Shown piece after piece: positions 1 to 8,687 of a DNA stretch of 20,812 nucleotides; position 1 is the first letter of the stretch; each line of letters opens with the position of its first letter. The position numbers and the translations under genes are program-made. The stretch is taken from the NCBI GenBank assembly GCA_945875975.1, contig CAMCMD010000021.1, positions 1-20,812 on the forward strand, given 5' to 3'. The stretch is from Rickettsia typhi (lineage in GTDB: Bacteria; Pseudomonadota; Alphaproteobacteria; Rickettsiales; Rickettsiaceae). The notes beneath the pieces are model-generated. The model did not search any database and was not told the DNA's origin. It saw only the letters and a program-made list of their open reading frames with translations.

Positions 1-734
<734 letters not shown>

Positions 735-908
735 TTGCCAAAAACTTGAGATTACACGATGCATGTAGAGTTATTTTTACACATGCTATCAGTATCCACT
801 CACGATTAAATTTATATTTTATATCGCGGTGTGTATTTAGTTTTTATTCTTTATTCAACTTTTCAAACAGCTTTCCGTTAGCGAATTAGTTTTGCTGACG
901 TGATGAAT

Positions 909-937
909 TTTATATATACATTCAGATCGCTTGTCAA
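909..937 (-). promoter_or_regulatory. Promoter of the 23S rRNA transcript
   Basis: On the minus strand TTGACA (937-932) and TATAAA (914-909) are separated by exactly 17 bases, a near-consensus sigma-70 promoter. It would start transcription near 902, about 170 bases before the mature 23S end. It is the best minus-strand promoter seen between the 23S gene and the divergent ABC operon. Confidence 0.65.
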
Positions 938-1047
938 ACACTATTTTTCAAAAAAAAGATCTAAAACCAAAAGTACGACCAATTTCTTCATATGCATATA
1001 TATTGTCTATAACATGGCATTTCTGAAATGGCTATTGAGCAAATATC

Positions 1048-1075
1048 TTGACAAACCTCAAAGATATAGGATACT
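1048..1075 (+). promoter_or_regulatory. Promoter of the ABC transporter operon
   Basis: TTGACA (1048-1053) and GATACT (1070-1075) are 16 bases apart. The expected start near 1082 gives a leader of about 150 bases before the first gene at 1232. Confidence 0.5.
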
Positions 1076-1231
1076 GTTGCCCTAGGTAATATCAATTCTT
1101 GTATTTTTAATCATGCATACCTTAGTAGTTTTTTATTTAGATAATTGTTGGCGTTGGCGTAACTAATCGTTATGGCTAGGCCTAATCTATGCTTCTGCAC
1201 AAAATAAAAAACTTATTATAAGGAATATCAG

Positions 1232-2212
1232 ATGTCAAAATCACGTAAAATTTTAGCTACAATTCTTGTAGCATTATCTCTATTAATATTATCAACTTTT
1301 AAAAATTCTCAAAAAGATTCGAACATACCACTAATTGCCATAGCTAACTACGGCCCTCATTCTTCATTACAAGAGACTATTGATGGGTTAAAAGCTAAAT
1401 TAACTCAGCTAGGTTATGTCGAAAATAAAACTATTAGATATGAAATTACCGATGTTAATTTCGAGACATCTCTAATTATTCAAATGCTAACTAAGCTGAA
1501 ATCGAGCAAGCCACGTATAATGGTAGCTATTTCTACACCTGTTGCTCAGGCAGCAAAAAATACCATTAAAGACATACCAGTGGTGTATGCTGATGTTACT
1601 GACCCAGTTGAGGCAGGTCTTGTTTCTGATAATCCAAATTCAAACATCACTGGAGCCTCAGATAAACAAGATTTATCTTTGATGCTTCAGCTTGCAAAAC
1701 AACTTTTACCCTCAGCAAAAAAAATTGGAGTGCTTTACTCAACAGCTGAAGCAAACGATTTATCACTTGTAAATATGCTTATAAAAAATGGTCAAGAACT
1801 AGGACTAGAAGTAATTTCTGTATCAGTTGAGCATACTAGAGATGTGGTCACTAGGATGAAGCTGTTTAAAGATAAGGTTGATTTTATCTACACAGGTTCA
1901 AGCGGTGCTATCCAAGCTTCTCTCCCAGCCATAGCAAGTACGGCTCAAGCCATGCAATTACCTTTGTTTAACTTTAATGGAGAAGAAGTTATAACCCACA
2001 CTGCTCTTGCAAGTTATGGTGTTTCTCATAAACAAGTGGGGGCTAATGCAGCACTCATTATCGATAAATTACTAAACGGAGAGAAAGCAGGGAATATTAA
2101 ACCAACTTATCCAACAAAAGAGGATCACAAGGCTTTCATAAGTAGGAGAAGAAGTAATCAAATGGGACTCAAAATTCCTACAGATATGCAAAATGTTACA
2201 ATTGTGGAGTAG
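1232..2212 (+). CDS. ABC transporter substrate-binding protein (TrpX-like, ABC_sub_bind family)
   Basis: This is the periplasmic solute-binding component of a three-gene ABC importer. The 326-residue product has a hydrophobic N-terminal segment (about 7-22) and then a two-lobed binding fold of the ABC_sub_bind family (COG2984-like). The family opening is clear around 36-70, with IANYGPHSSLQETIDG followed by LTQLGYVENKTIRYE. Streptococcal relatives (TrpX) bind tryptophan or tyrosine; the ligand here cannot be read from the sequence. Unlike many relatives it has no lipobox cysteine after the hydrophobic segment, so it is probably cleaved or held by an uncleaved signal anchor. AAGGA seven bases before the ATG supports the start. 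The stop abuts the ATPase start, and the operon order is binding protein, ATPase, permease. Confidence 0.88.
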   Translation: MSKSRKILATILVALSLLILSTFKNSQKDSNIPLIAIANYGPHSSLQETIDGLKAKLTQLGYVENKTIRYEITDVNFETSLIIQMLTKLKSSKPRIMVAISTPVAQAAKNTIKDIPVVYADVTDPVEAGLVSDNPNSNITGASDKQDLSLMLQLAKQLLPSAKKIGVLYSTAEANDLSLVNMLIKNGQELGLEVISVSVEHTRDVVTRMKLFKDKVDFIYTGSSGAIQASLPAIASTAQAMQLPLFNFNGEEVITHTALASYGVSHKQVGANAALIIDKLLNGEKAGNIKPTYPTKEDHKAFISRRRSNQMGLKIPTDMQNVTIVE

Positions 2213-2215
2213 ATG

Positions 2216-2968
2216 ATGCTAGAGTTACACAATGTTACTAAATCTTTTCCTCAAAATGCTCAAGCTACCTTAAAAGATATAAATTTAAAGGTAGATGAAG
2301 GTGAGTATTGCATTATTTTGGGCAGTAATGGGTCTGGAAAGTCAACTTTGCTAAAAGTAATTTCTGGTGAATATCAAGCAGACTCAGGTGATATTACACT
2401 TAATGGAAAAAATGTAACAAAACACCCGTTGCACATCCGAGCAAAAGAAATAGGCAGCGTAGCACAGGATATAAACAAAGGCACTATCGACGAAATGACC
2501 TTGCTCGAAAATATTTCCTTAAGCAAAATGAGGGGAAATTCTGCTAAATATAAATTTTTTACCAATCAAACTGATGAAGTCGTAAAAGATATAAAGTTAC
2601 TTGGCCTTGATTTAGAAAAATATGTAAACACTAAAATATCTTCCCTTTCAGGTGGCCAAAGGCAATCCATTGCATCTCTAATGGCGATGTCCCCAAAGCC
2701 TAAGCTATTGCTTCTCGATGAACACACCAGTGCTCTTGACCCACGAAGCAAAGAAAAGATTATGAGCTTTACGGATAGCTACATTAAAAATCATAATATT
2801 ACAACCATAATGATTACACATAGTATTGTCGAAGCAATAAATTATGGCAACAGGTTAATAGTTATGCACCATGGAGTGATAGCATACGATGTTAGGGAGT
2901 CAGAAAAATCTAAGCTAAATGAGCAAACTATTCTGGATATATTACACAAAATTGGTGAGCCACTATGA
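2216..2968 (+). CDS. ABC transporter ATP-binding protein
   Basis: This is the cytoplasmic ATPase that powers the importer. Counted from an ATG at 2213, the motifs are a complete Walker A GSNGSGKS (37-44), Q-loop Q85, the signature LSGGQ (145-149), Walker B LLLLDE (165-170) and the H-loop histidine H203. A histidine follows the catalytic glutamate (DEHTSALDP), as in the COG1101 ATPases that accompany ABC_sub_bind proteins. Two ATGs are adjacent. The second, at 2216, sits six bases after GGAG (2206-2209), while the first leaves only three, so I chose 2216. The gene starts right at the binding-protein stop and overlaps the permease by four bases, so all three are probably translationally coupled. 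Confidence 0.93.
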   Translation: MLELHNVTKSFPQNAQATLKDINLKVDEGEYCIILGSNGSGKSTLLKVISGEYQADSGDITLNGKNVTKHPLHIRAKEIGSVAQDINKGTIDEMTLLENISLSKMRGNSAKYKFFTNQTDEVVKDIKLLGLDLEKYVNTKISSLSGGQRQSIASLMAMSPKPKLLLLDEHTSALDPRSKEKIMSFTDSYIKNHNITTIMITHSIVEAINYGNRLIVMHHGVIAYDVRESEKSKLNEQTILDILHKIGEPL

Positions 2969-3807
2969 TTAATACTCTAATAGAAATTGTTCCAAGTGGC
3001 TTGATGCAAGGCTTAATTCTATCAATTCTTGTAACTGGAGTTATGATTCCCTTTCGTTTACTTAATTTTCCAGATCTTACACCAGAAGGTTCTTACCCCC
3101 TTGGTGGAGCTCTATGCGCATCTTTAATAGTGGCTGGTTTACACCCCTTACTTTCACTTACTATAGCAAGTAGTGCTGCTGGAATAGTTGGTATTTGCAC
3201 AGCAATTATTCACATCAGATATAAGGTCAATACTCTACTTGCAGGTATAATACTGAGCACAATGGTATATAGTATAAACCTACGCGCTATGGGAAAACCG
3301 AATATTGCATTATTTGAGTTGCCTAATTTATTTAAAAATCTAGCACACGGAATTTCCTCACAAGTTATTGCTTTACTTATAATAAATTTGGTCATAATGG
3401 TAGCATTATATTTATTTCTTAACACTGAAAAAGGGCTACAATTCAGAGCTACTGGATTAAATCCAAAAGTTGCAGAAAAATTTGGGGTAGACTTAAATAG
3501 AAATATTATCGCTGGGCTATTTATTGGCAATGCCTTTTCCGGCCTAGCAGGAGGACTTCTAGTACAAATTCAAGGCTATGCAGATATTGGCATCGGCGTA
3601 GGAATAGTTATTCACGCTCTAGCTGCTATGATGATTGGTGAGAAATTGATTGGCACAAATTCTATTTTAAAACTTACTATCGCACCATTTATGGGCTCAA
3701 TCATTTACCAACAAATACAAGGAGTAGCACTTGCCGCCGGACTCGCCCCCTCGGATCTAAAACTCCTGACTGGCGCAATAGTCCTTAGTATAATTGCGCT
3801 CAGGTAA
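2965..3807 (+). CDS. ABC transporter permease (COG4120-like, branched-chain type)
   Basis: This is the inner-membrane channel of the importer, 280 residues with roughly eight hydrophobic segments. The conserved early motif RLLNFPDLTPEGSYPLGGA (about 31-49) and the later NTLLAGIILSTMVYSINLR segment (about 89-107) are typical of permeases paired with ABC_sub_bind proteins, which are related to branched-chain amino acid permeases. The start codon overlaps the ATPase stop (ATGA), with GGTGAG just upstream. Length is close to the usual value of about 290. The substrate is probably an amino acid or other small nutrient imported from the host, but this is inferred from the family only. Confidence 0.9.
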   Translation: MINTLIEIVPSGLMQGLILSILVTGVMIPFRLLNFPDLTPEGSYPLGGALCASLIVAGLHPLLSLTIASSAAGIVGICTAIIHIRYKVNTLLAGIILSTMVYSINLRAMGKPNIALFELPNLFKNLAHGISSQVIALLIINLVIMVALYLFLNTEKGLQFRATGLNPKVAEKFGVDLNRNIIAGLFIGNAFSGLAGGLLVQIQGYADIGIGVGIVIHALAAMMIGEKLIGTNSILKLTIAPFMGSIIYQQIQGVALAAGLAPSDLKLLTGAIVLSIIALR

Positions 3808-3934
3808 AAGTAAGGAGCACATAACGTATTTCCTCTATAACTTGCTGCCAGAATTTAATCTCTAATACTTGTTTTTTATTAAAAAATTTGTTATATATCT
3901 TCTTGTACTTTAATAAAATAAAAAAATCTTAGAA

Positions 3935-4540
3935 ATGATTATTTGGGGATTCTCTACGAAAGAAATTGGTACCAAAAGAACACAAGGAAACTGCCCATCA
4001 TGTAGCTTACCAAATCTTGTTATTGTTGGTTCTCAATGTGTATTTGACCTTTTCTGGATTCCAATAATTCCACTCAAAAAAAGTACTTGCATTAGGTGTC
4101 AATCTTGCGAAACTACATATGTGCATGAACCTTCTGCGGATGAAGCTGCTATTCAAAATAGTGGATTCAAAACTCCTTGGTGGTCTTTTTCAGGACTCTT
4201 TATTATTATAGTTTTGATAATATTTGGATATATGTCCGATGCATCAACAAAAAAAGAGTATGATGCTTTTAAGGAAAATCCTACCTTAGGGACATATTTT
4301 ACATTTAAAAACGTAGGTGATGATTATAAAAAAACACCTTATGTTTTTGGGGAAATTGTTAGCCTGGAAGAAGATAAAATAATTCTACGTTTGAGTCATT
4401 ATGCATATTCCAAAAACAGTATGGCATCTAAAGGAGCAAGAGCTGCTAAAATTAATCCTAAAAACTTATTAGATCTAGATATTTTTGAAATGCAAAAAAA
4501 AGATTTTAAGAACTTGGATATTCAGTCTCTTATAGATTAA
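3935..4540 (+). CDS. Zinc-ribbon membrane protein of unknown function
   Basis: The 201-residue product starts with a zinc-ribbon-like module: the CPSC pair at C20/C23, then C35, and a second cluster C52, C55, C58 in CIRCQSC. It resembles the zinc_ribbon_15 type of small bacterial proteins, which often begin MIIWG as here. A single membrane segment spans about residues 86-100, and a soluble basic C-terminal domain of about 100 residues follows. The C-terminal part is not recognised. The ribosome binding site is weak. The gene stands alone between the ABC operon and the MarR operon, with about 130 and 170 bases on either side. No function can be assigned. Confidence 0.75.
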   Translation: MIIWGFSTKEIGTKRTQGNCPSCSLPNLVIVGSQCVFDLFWIPIIPLKKSTCIRCQSCETTYVHEPSADEAAIQNSGFKTPWWSFSGLFIIIVLIIFGYMSDASTKKEYDAFKENPTLGTYFTFKNVGDDYKKTPYVFGEIVSLEEDKIILRLSHYAYSKNSMASKGARAAKINPKNLLDLDIFEMQKKDFKNLDIQSLID

Positions 4541-4652
4541 TTTAAGCCCAACTCAACGACATAAGCTCTCTGTCTTTATCCCATCAACCACATTTTAATT
4601 ACTTCAGAATGTGATGACAATCCTAATTCAATTTATATTCCAGTAAATTCAC

Positions 4653-4680
4653 TTGATAATTTAGTAAACTTGTATACAAT
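4653..4680 (+). promoter_or_regulatory. Promoter of the SRPBCC-MarR-EVE-GNAT operon
   Basis: TTGATA (4653-4658) and TACAAT (4675-4680) are separated by 16 bases, giving an expected start near 4687 and a leader of about 20 bases before the ATG at 4708. Confidence 0.5.
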
Positions 4681-4693
4681 ATATCTAGATATA
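4680..4693. promoter_or_regulatory. Palindromic operator candidate for the MarR regulator
   Basis: TATATCTAGATATA is a perfect 14-base palindrome. It begins on the last base of the -10 box and covers the expected transcription start. MarR proteins commonly bind palindromes of this kind and repress their own operon, and a MarR gene is the second gene downstream. The role is inferred, because short AT-rich palindromes also occur by chance. Confidence 0.45.
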
Positions 4694-4707
4694 AAAAAAG
4701 AAAGTGT

Positions 4708-5133
4708 ATGTGGATAAGAACCTATAGCAAAATATTTAAAAATGTAGAGAAGGAAGAAATTTGGCGCATTTGGACAGATGTAAATAATTGGTCAAAATGG
4801 CATAGTGATCTTGATTATTGCCAGATGGAGGACTCATTTGAGGTAGGGAAGCATTTTATTTTGAAGCCAAAAGGAGTCAGGCCAGTGAAAATTATACTTA
4901 CTGAAATTGATGATGGTCATAGATTTACCGATTGCACTAATTTCTTCGGGGCCAAGATGTATGACACTCATGCACTAGAAGAGACGCCAGAAGGATTGAA
5001 ACTTACCAATATACTTGTTGTAAAAGGACCTCTGAAATATCTATGGATCAAATTAGTAGCACAAAATGTTGCCGACAGCGTTCCTGACGAAATGGAAGCT
5101 CTAATAAAACTTACACGAGGTTCAGGTGACTGA
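4708..5133 (+). CDS. SRPBCC (START-like) ligand-binding family protein
   Basis: The 141-residue product has the pattern of the SRPBCC / polyketide-cyclase fold. A short first strand ending in KIFKNVEKEEIWRIWTDVNNWSKWH (about 8-32) is characteristic, and a long C-terminal helix follows the last strand. Members bind hydrophobic ligands in a deep cavity; some are enzymes and others sensors or carriers. No catalytic residue can be assigned here. It is the first gene of a compact operon. Its 3' end overlaps the MarR gene by eight bases, so the two are probably translationally coupled, and it could handle the compound that the regulator senses. The upstream ribosome binding site is weak (AGAAAG). 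Confidence 0.75.
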   Translation: MWIRTYSKIFKNVEKEEIWRIWTDVNNWSKWHSDLDYCQMEDSFEVGKHFILKPKGVRPVKIILTEIDDGHRFTDCTNFFGAKMYDTHALEETPEGLKLTNILVVKGPLKYLWIKLVAQNVADSVPDEMEALIKLTRGSGD

Positions 5134-5584
5134 TCTCCCGTTTGGCTTTGATAGACCAGAAGACAGCCCAGGTTTTTTACTTTGGCAAACGACTATGATG
5201 TGGCAACGCCAAATCAAAAAAGAATTAGAAATATATAATATTTCGCATGCACAATTTGTAATTATGGCAACGTTATTATGGTTTGAAGCGCATAACTATG
5301 ACACAACACAAACGCTTATTATTAACTGGTCAAAACTGGATAAAATGACGGTATCCAAGTCTCTTAAAAAACTTGTTGTATTGGGTTGGGTTAATCGAAT
5401 AGAGCATGAAACTGATACCAGAGCTAAAAGAGCTTCCCTAACAAATGAGGGGAAAAACTTAGTTCATAAGCTTGTACCTATTGTAGAACAAATCGACAAG
5501 AATTTTTTTGGAAAAGCATCAAATTTGGAACAAAAAAATCTTATAAATATTTTAAGTAAATTAACGACGCATATTGATGAATAG
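5126..5584 (+). CDS. MarR family transcriptional regulator
   Basis: The 152-residue product has the usual MarR size and layout: a dimerisation helix at the N-terminus, a winged helix-turn-helix in the middle and a C-terminal dimerisation helix. The recognition helix lies around 71-85 (LDKMTVSKSLKKLVV) and the wing at about 91-106, with the family-typical D-T-R-A-K-R-A-S-L-T sequence. The start is GTG at 5126, with GAGG (5117-5120) five bases upstream. The gene overlaps both neighbours, by eight bases each. It probably represses the operon through the palindrome at 4680-4693. The ligand is unknown. Confidence 0.88.
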   Translation: MTDLPFGFDRPEDSPGFLLWQTTMMWQRQIKKELEIYNISHAQFVIMATLLWFEAHNYDTTQTLIINWSKLDKMTVSKSLKKLVVLGWVNRIEHETDTRAKRASLTNEGKNLVHKLVPIVEQIDKNFFGKASNLEQKNLINILSKLTTHIDE

Positions 5585-6032
5585 AGAACCAAAATTTTGG
5601 ATTGGTGTCGCTTGCAAAGAGCACGTACTAAATGGCGTAGAACTTAATATTTGTCAATTTTGTCATGGTAAATCTTCCCCTGCACGACGTCTTTCTAAAG
5701 GTGATTTTGTTATTTATTATTCATCTAAAGTAACAATGGAAGGATCGGAGCTTTACCAAAAATTTACCGCGATTGGGATTGTGGTAGATGCTGCTGCCTA
5801 TCAGATTGATATGGGCCATGATTTTAAGCCATTTAGGCGTAATATTAAGTATTTCGAGGCCAAACATTTAGACATTAGGCCATTGATTCCGCTGTTACCT
5901 TTTATCAAAAATAAAAAATCTTGGGGCTATGTTTTTCGTTATGGATTTCTGGAAATAGATCAAAAATCATTTGAGGTAATAGCAAATGGTATGCTTGGCT
6001 TTAATCCGTTAAATCAACTCAAAGACCTATAA
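5577..6032 (+). CDS. EVE domain protein (UPF0310 type)
   Basis: This small protein of about 151 residues has the EVE (PUA-like) fold. The N-terminus FWIGVACKEHV, the motif ICQFCHGK and the segment SKGDFVIYYSSK match the UPF0310 group. EVE domains bind modified bases in nucleic acids and often belong to restriction or RNA-modification systems, although in this group the function is not established. An open frame from TTG at 5574 adds one residue; ATG at 5577 is the more likely start. It overlaps the MarR stop by eight bases. No restriction enzyme is nearby, so a defence role is not supported by this window. Confidence 0.8.
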   Translation: MNREPKFWIGVACKEHVLNGVELNICQFCHGKSSPARRLSKGDFVIYYSSKVTMEGSELYQKFTAIGIVVDAAAYQIDMGHDFKPFRRNIKYFEAKHLDIRPLIPLLPFIKNKKSWGYVFRYGFLEIDQKSFEVIANGMLGFNPLNQLKDL

Positions 6033-6039
6033 ATGACAC

Positions 6040-6795
6040 ATGACCAGCACCATTAATCTATTCCGTCAAGCCGAGGATTATTTTTTTCGTGGCATTTCTC
6101 AAGAATATTTAGAATTTGATGAAGTGGCTAAAGCCTATATGACAGGGGTCCCAGTAGCGAGCTTAAATCCTGTTTATATAAAAACAAAATGTGACATATC
6201 TGATATTATTAGAAAAAGTAGTGTATTTTACCCTAGGGAATATCCTTTTGAAATTATTGTGCCAAAAAATTCTTGTACATTAGATACAAAGAATGCTTTT
6301 AAAAAGATGGGCTATGTTAAAATAGTCCAATCAACGACTATGGTCGCTTCATTAATGGACAATATTGATTATGATTGCGATGATAACGATTTTACAATTC
6401 AGTTAGATCAAAGCCTAAAGGATTGGATGGTACCAATGATAAGTGCCTTTGACTCAACATTTGAAATGATTTTGCTATATGCAAAAACTCATGAAAACGC
6501 GTTGAAACAAGGATGTAGGTTTGAACATTTTTGTCTTTACAAGGATAAACACCCAATTTCTTCTATCACTTTATCAATGCAAGGTAATAGTGCTAGGATT
6601 GATGATGTTGGCACTATACCTCTATATCAAGGCAAGGGTTATGCAACTAATCTTGTGAAGCACGCTTTGTGTGAAGCAAAAAAATCAGGATTAACATATT
6701 GCTTTCTAGAAGCGTCTAACTCAGCTTTATCAATCTACAAAAAGTTAGGTTTTACCCCCCTTTCAAAAAACAATATATATTCGAAGTCGTCATAA
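6040..6795 (+). CDS. GNAT family N-acetyltransferase
   Basis: This 251-residue protein carries its GNAT domain in the C-terminal half. The acetyl-CoA-binding motif A is VGTIPLYQGKGYATNLVKHAL (about 190-210), with the Q-x-x-G-x-A-like pyrophosphate loop QGKGYA at 197-202. Motif B is at about 220-240 (FLEASNSALSIYKKLGF). The N-terminal 110 residues resemble a degenerate second GNAT-like domain, as in two-domain acetyltransferases, but this is uncertain. It begins seven bases after the EVE stop and is the last gene of the operon. It converges with the aminotransferase gene with only 12 bases between them and no visible terminator. The substrate is unknown. Confidence 0.8.
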   Translation: MTSTINLFRQAEDYFFRGISQEYLEFDEVAKAYMTGVPVASLNPVYIKTKCDISDIIRKSSVFYPREYPFEIIVPKNSCTLDTKNAFKKMGYVKIVQSTTMVASLMDNIDYDCDDNDFTIQLDQSLKDWMVPMISAFDSTFEMILLYAKTHENALKQGCRFEHFCLYKDKHPISSITLSMQGNSARIDDVGTIPLYQGKGYATNLVKHALCEAKKSGLTYCFLEASNSALSIYKKLGFTPLSKNNIYSKSS

Positions 6796-6807
6796 CAAAA
6801 GCGTTTA

Positions 6808-7923
6808 CTATAATTTTAAAAACTCTTCCAATTTAGCTAGAGCCTGGGGCATATTTTTTCGACCAAAACCTATACGAAAATGATTACTTTCGTGGTCATA
6901 AACTGATGCTGGCATGACAAGAACTCCTTTTTCTTTTATCAGTCTTTCTGAGAAGCTCTCTATAGATTCTTGCCCTTTATATTTTACAAATCCTATACAT
7001 CCTCCTTGAGGACTGACCCATTCAAATAAGTTTCTATATCTTTCTATGAACACATCAAGCAACTTTAGATTTTCTGCAACAATAAGGTTATTGCGGGCAA
7101 GAATTTTATCTTTATTCCTCAATGCAATCAGACTGATAATCTCAGAAGGTGCACTATTGCAAATAGAAGTATAGTGCTTCATATATTCTATCTTTTTAAG
7201 CAATTGCTTGTCTTGGCAGGCAATCCAACCAATTCGAAGACCAGGCATCCCAAAAGCTTTACTCATAACACCAAGTGATAGTGCTTTTGGATAAATTTCT
7301 GCGGCAGGCTGCGACCAATTTTCCTTTGGATTACCTAATAAGCGATAGACTTCGTCTGAAAAAAGCCATAAACCGTGAGCATCGCATAAGGTAATTAAGT
7401 CATTTAACTCTGCTTGAGTTATTACCTGACCAGTCGGATTGTGCGGAAAGTTAATTACAATACACTTCGTGTTTTGTTTTATTGCCTTTTTTATCTCCTC
7501 TAAATCTATACGCCATTTGTTCTCTGCAAGAAGAGGGATACCAGTTATTTGTGCTCCATTTAATTTCGGTATTTCGATTAATGATTGGTAACATGGAGTT
7601 AGGACAATAACATGGTCTCCTTGTTCACACAAGGTATGAAGCGCACAAAATATTCCATCTTCAGCACCTGCAAAAAAAAGTATGTTGTCTGCTTTTAGCT
7701 GGGGATACAAGCTACTTGTAATTTGCTTGCGTAACATTGGTAAGCCCGAGCCTTCTGTATATCCAAGTCTCAGATTGTTCCACAATCCTTTTTCATTATT
7801 GTCAGCATATCCTATAACCTCCTGCATAGACAAGCTTTCAGCATCTGAACAGCATAATAAATACGGAGTTGAAAATTCATACTTAGTAAGATACTCTTCT
7901 AATTTAAAAACATTAATGCCCAT
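6808..7923 (-). CDS. PLP-dependent aminotransferase, class I/II fold
   Basis: This is a fold-type I aminotransferase of about 371 residues. Counted from the upstream ATG at 7929, it shows N164-P-T-G (substrate and phosphate contact), the cofactor-binding D192 in SDEVY, Schiff-base lysine K224 in MSKAFGMPGLRIGW, and the C-terminal arginine in HFRIGFGR that binds the substrate carboxylate. It is therefore probably active on an amino acid, though which one is not readable. The start is chosen at 7923 because GGAGG lies seven bases before that ATG but only one base before the ATG at 7929. The gene overlaps the upstream DauR-like regulator by 11 bases, so regulator and enzyme form one operon. Such biosynthetic or catabolic pairs are unusual in reduced intracellular genomes. 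Confidence 0.88.
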   Translation of the reverse strand: MGINVFKLEEYLTKYEFSTPYLLCCSDAESLSMQEVIGYADNNEKGLWNNLRLGYTEGSGLPMLRKQITSSLYPQLKADNILFFAGAEDGIFCALHTLCEQGDHVIVLTPCYQSLIEIPKLNGAQITGIPLLAENKWRIDLEEIKKAIKQNTKCIVINFPHNPTGQVITQAELNDLITLCDAHGLWLFSDEVYRLLGNPKENWSQPAAEIYPKALSLGVMSKAFGMPGLRIGWIACQDKQLLKKIEYMKHYTSICNSAPSEIISLIALRNKDKILARNNLIVAENLKLLDVFIERYRNLFEWVSPQGGCIGFVKYKGQESIESFSERLIKEKGVLVMPASVYDHESNHFRIGFGRKNMPQALAKLEEFLKL

Positions 7924-8506
7924 TATCATTCCTCCATTCCTTTAAGTATTTGAATATAGTGGCTCGCCCTAACCCTAAAATATTAGCTACATAATCAGCA
8001 GCATTTTTTTCTGCAAATGCCCCAAGGTCAAACAAGTGCTTTGCCAGTATCTTTTTCTGAAAATGATTTAATTCATCAAATTTTAAACCTTGTTTTTTGA
8101 GAAAATCATCTATAGCAACATGCAGTTTTTCTTGCCAATCGTTTTTAAATAAACTTTTTGGCTGACTTTCCTTGATAGTATTCAAAAACACTTCACCTAA
8201 ATTTTTCATTTGGCTAAAAACCGAAGCGTCTGCATTGATACATATCAACCATTTATTATTAATTGGCACAGAAATTGACTTAATCAATCGACCATCAAAA
8301 TTAATCTTAGGATAAATTATTTGGTCTATATTTTTTTCAAATTCACCCGGTGCAAGCAACGATGAATCGCCTACTTTGCGTTTTGAAAGGTTGCCGTTAA
8401 TATAATAAATTTTGCCCGAGACAATATCATGAATTATTACTTCAACCAAAGGGCGCATAAGTAAGACTATAGAATCACAAAGGGAGATATATTGCGATAT
8501 GTTCAT
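7913..8506 (-). CDS. YheO/DauR-like PAS-HTH transcriptional regulator
   Basis: The 197-residue product has the two-part build of the YheO/DauR family: an N-terminal PAS-like domain (about 8-112, with the family-typical HDIVSGKIYYINGN) and a C-terminal HTH_22 domain (about 125-195, with AADYVANILGLGRATIFKYLKEW as helix-turn-helix). DauR of Pseudomonas represses D-arginine catabolism, and relatives often sit beside amino-acid enzymes, as here with the coupled aminotransferase. A strong promoter and a 14-bp inverted repeat lie directly upstream and suggest autoregulation. No clear Shine-Dalgarno precedes the ATG, although the expected leader is only about 25 bases. Confidence 0.85.
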   Translation of the reverse strand: MNISQYISLCDSIVLLMRPLVEVIIHDIVSGKIYYINGNLSKRKVGDSSLLAPGEFEKNIDQIIYPKINFDGRLIKSISVPINNKWLICINADASVFSQMKNLGEVFLNTIKESQPKSLFKNDWQEKLHVAIDDFLKKQGLKFDELNHFQKKILAKHLFDLGAFAEKNAADYVANILGLGRATIFKYLKEWRNDNGH

Positions 8507-8511
8507 ATTTG

Positions 8512-8556
8512 ATATTTTTTAGTCTGTTTATTAGCATAATATAGACTAAAAAATAT
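8512..8556. promoter_or_regulatory. 14-bp inverted repeat, operator candidate of the DauR-like regulator
   Basis: The arms ATATTTTTTAGTCT (8512-8525) and AGACTAAAAAATAT (8543-8556) are perfect inverted copies separated by 17 bases, so their centres are 31 bases apart, about three helical turns. The right arm fills the space between -35 and -10 and touches the -10; the left arm lies just downstream of the expected start. The position fits repression by a dimeric regulator binding both arms. Confidence 0.6.
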
Positions 8557-8566
8557 GCAATGTCAA
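8538..8566 (-). promoter_or_regulatory. Promoter of the regulator-aminotransferase operon
   Basis: On the minus strand TTGACA (8566-8561) and TATATT (8543-8538) are 17 bases apart. The expected start is near 8531, about 25 bases before the regulator ATG at 8506. Confidence 0.7.
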
Positions 8567-8588
8567 GTTATTTTAAACTTTAAAAAAA

Positions 8589-8672
8589 GAAAAAATCCTA
8601 GAAGAACTAAAAGCACGCGAGCCCATACTGCATCACCCCGATAAATTTGGCTGCAGCAAGCAAGAGGTCTAA
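8589..8672 (+). pseudogene. Fragment of a DUF4440-like gene
   Basis: A short plus-strand frame reads EKILEELKAREPILHHPDKF and then stops at 8670-8672. The stretch ELKAREPI-HHP strongly recalls the N-terminus of small DUF4440 (NTF2-like) proteins, which are normally over 100 residues long. There is no start codon in frame upstream (a stop lies seven codons before) and no domain beyond residue 28. This therefore appears to be a truncated remnant next to leader copy R1. Identification is from memory of the family motif. Confidence 0.35.
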
Positions 8673-8687
8673 TCTAGAAAAATAAAT

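Larger units (their letters stand above)
735..1231. other. Intergenic region between 23S rRNA and the ABC operon
   Basis: This 497-base AT-rich stretch holds the 23S leader (735-902), the divergent promoters at 909-937 and 1048-1075, and the 5' UTR of the ABC operon. A 61-codon open frame at 900-1085 lies across both promoters, has no ribosome binding site and looks accidental. I saw no convincing riboswitch or terminator in the roughly 150-base leader of the ABC operon, only the AAGGA ribosome binding site at its end. Confidence 0.5.

Noticed and set aside
900..1085. 61-codon frame upstream of the ABC operon
   Set aside because: It covers the 23S promoter and the ABC promoter, has no ribosome binding site, and its residues look random.
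3870..3895. T6/A6 inverted repeat as terminator of the ABC operon
   Set aside because: The stem would be only A-U pairs with a two-base loop and is unlikely to form.
5577..6032. EVE gene as evidence of a restriction-type defence system
   Set aside because: No nuclease, methyltransferase or helicase gene lies nearby, so only the domain assignment is supported.
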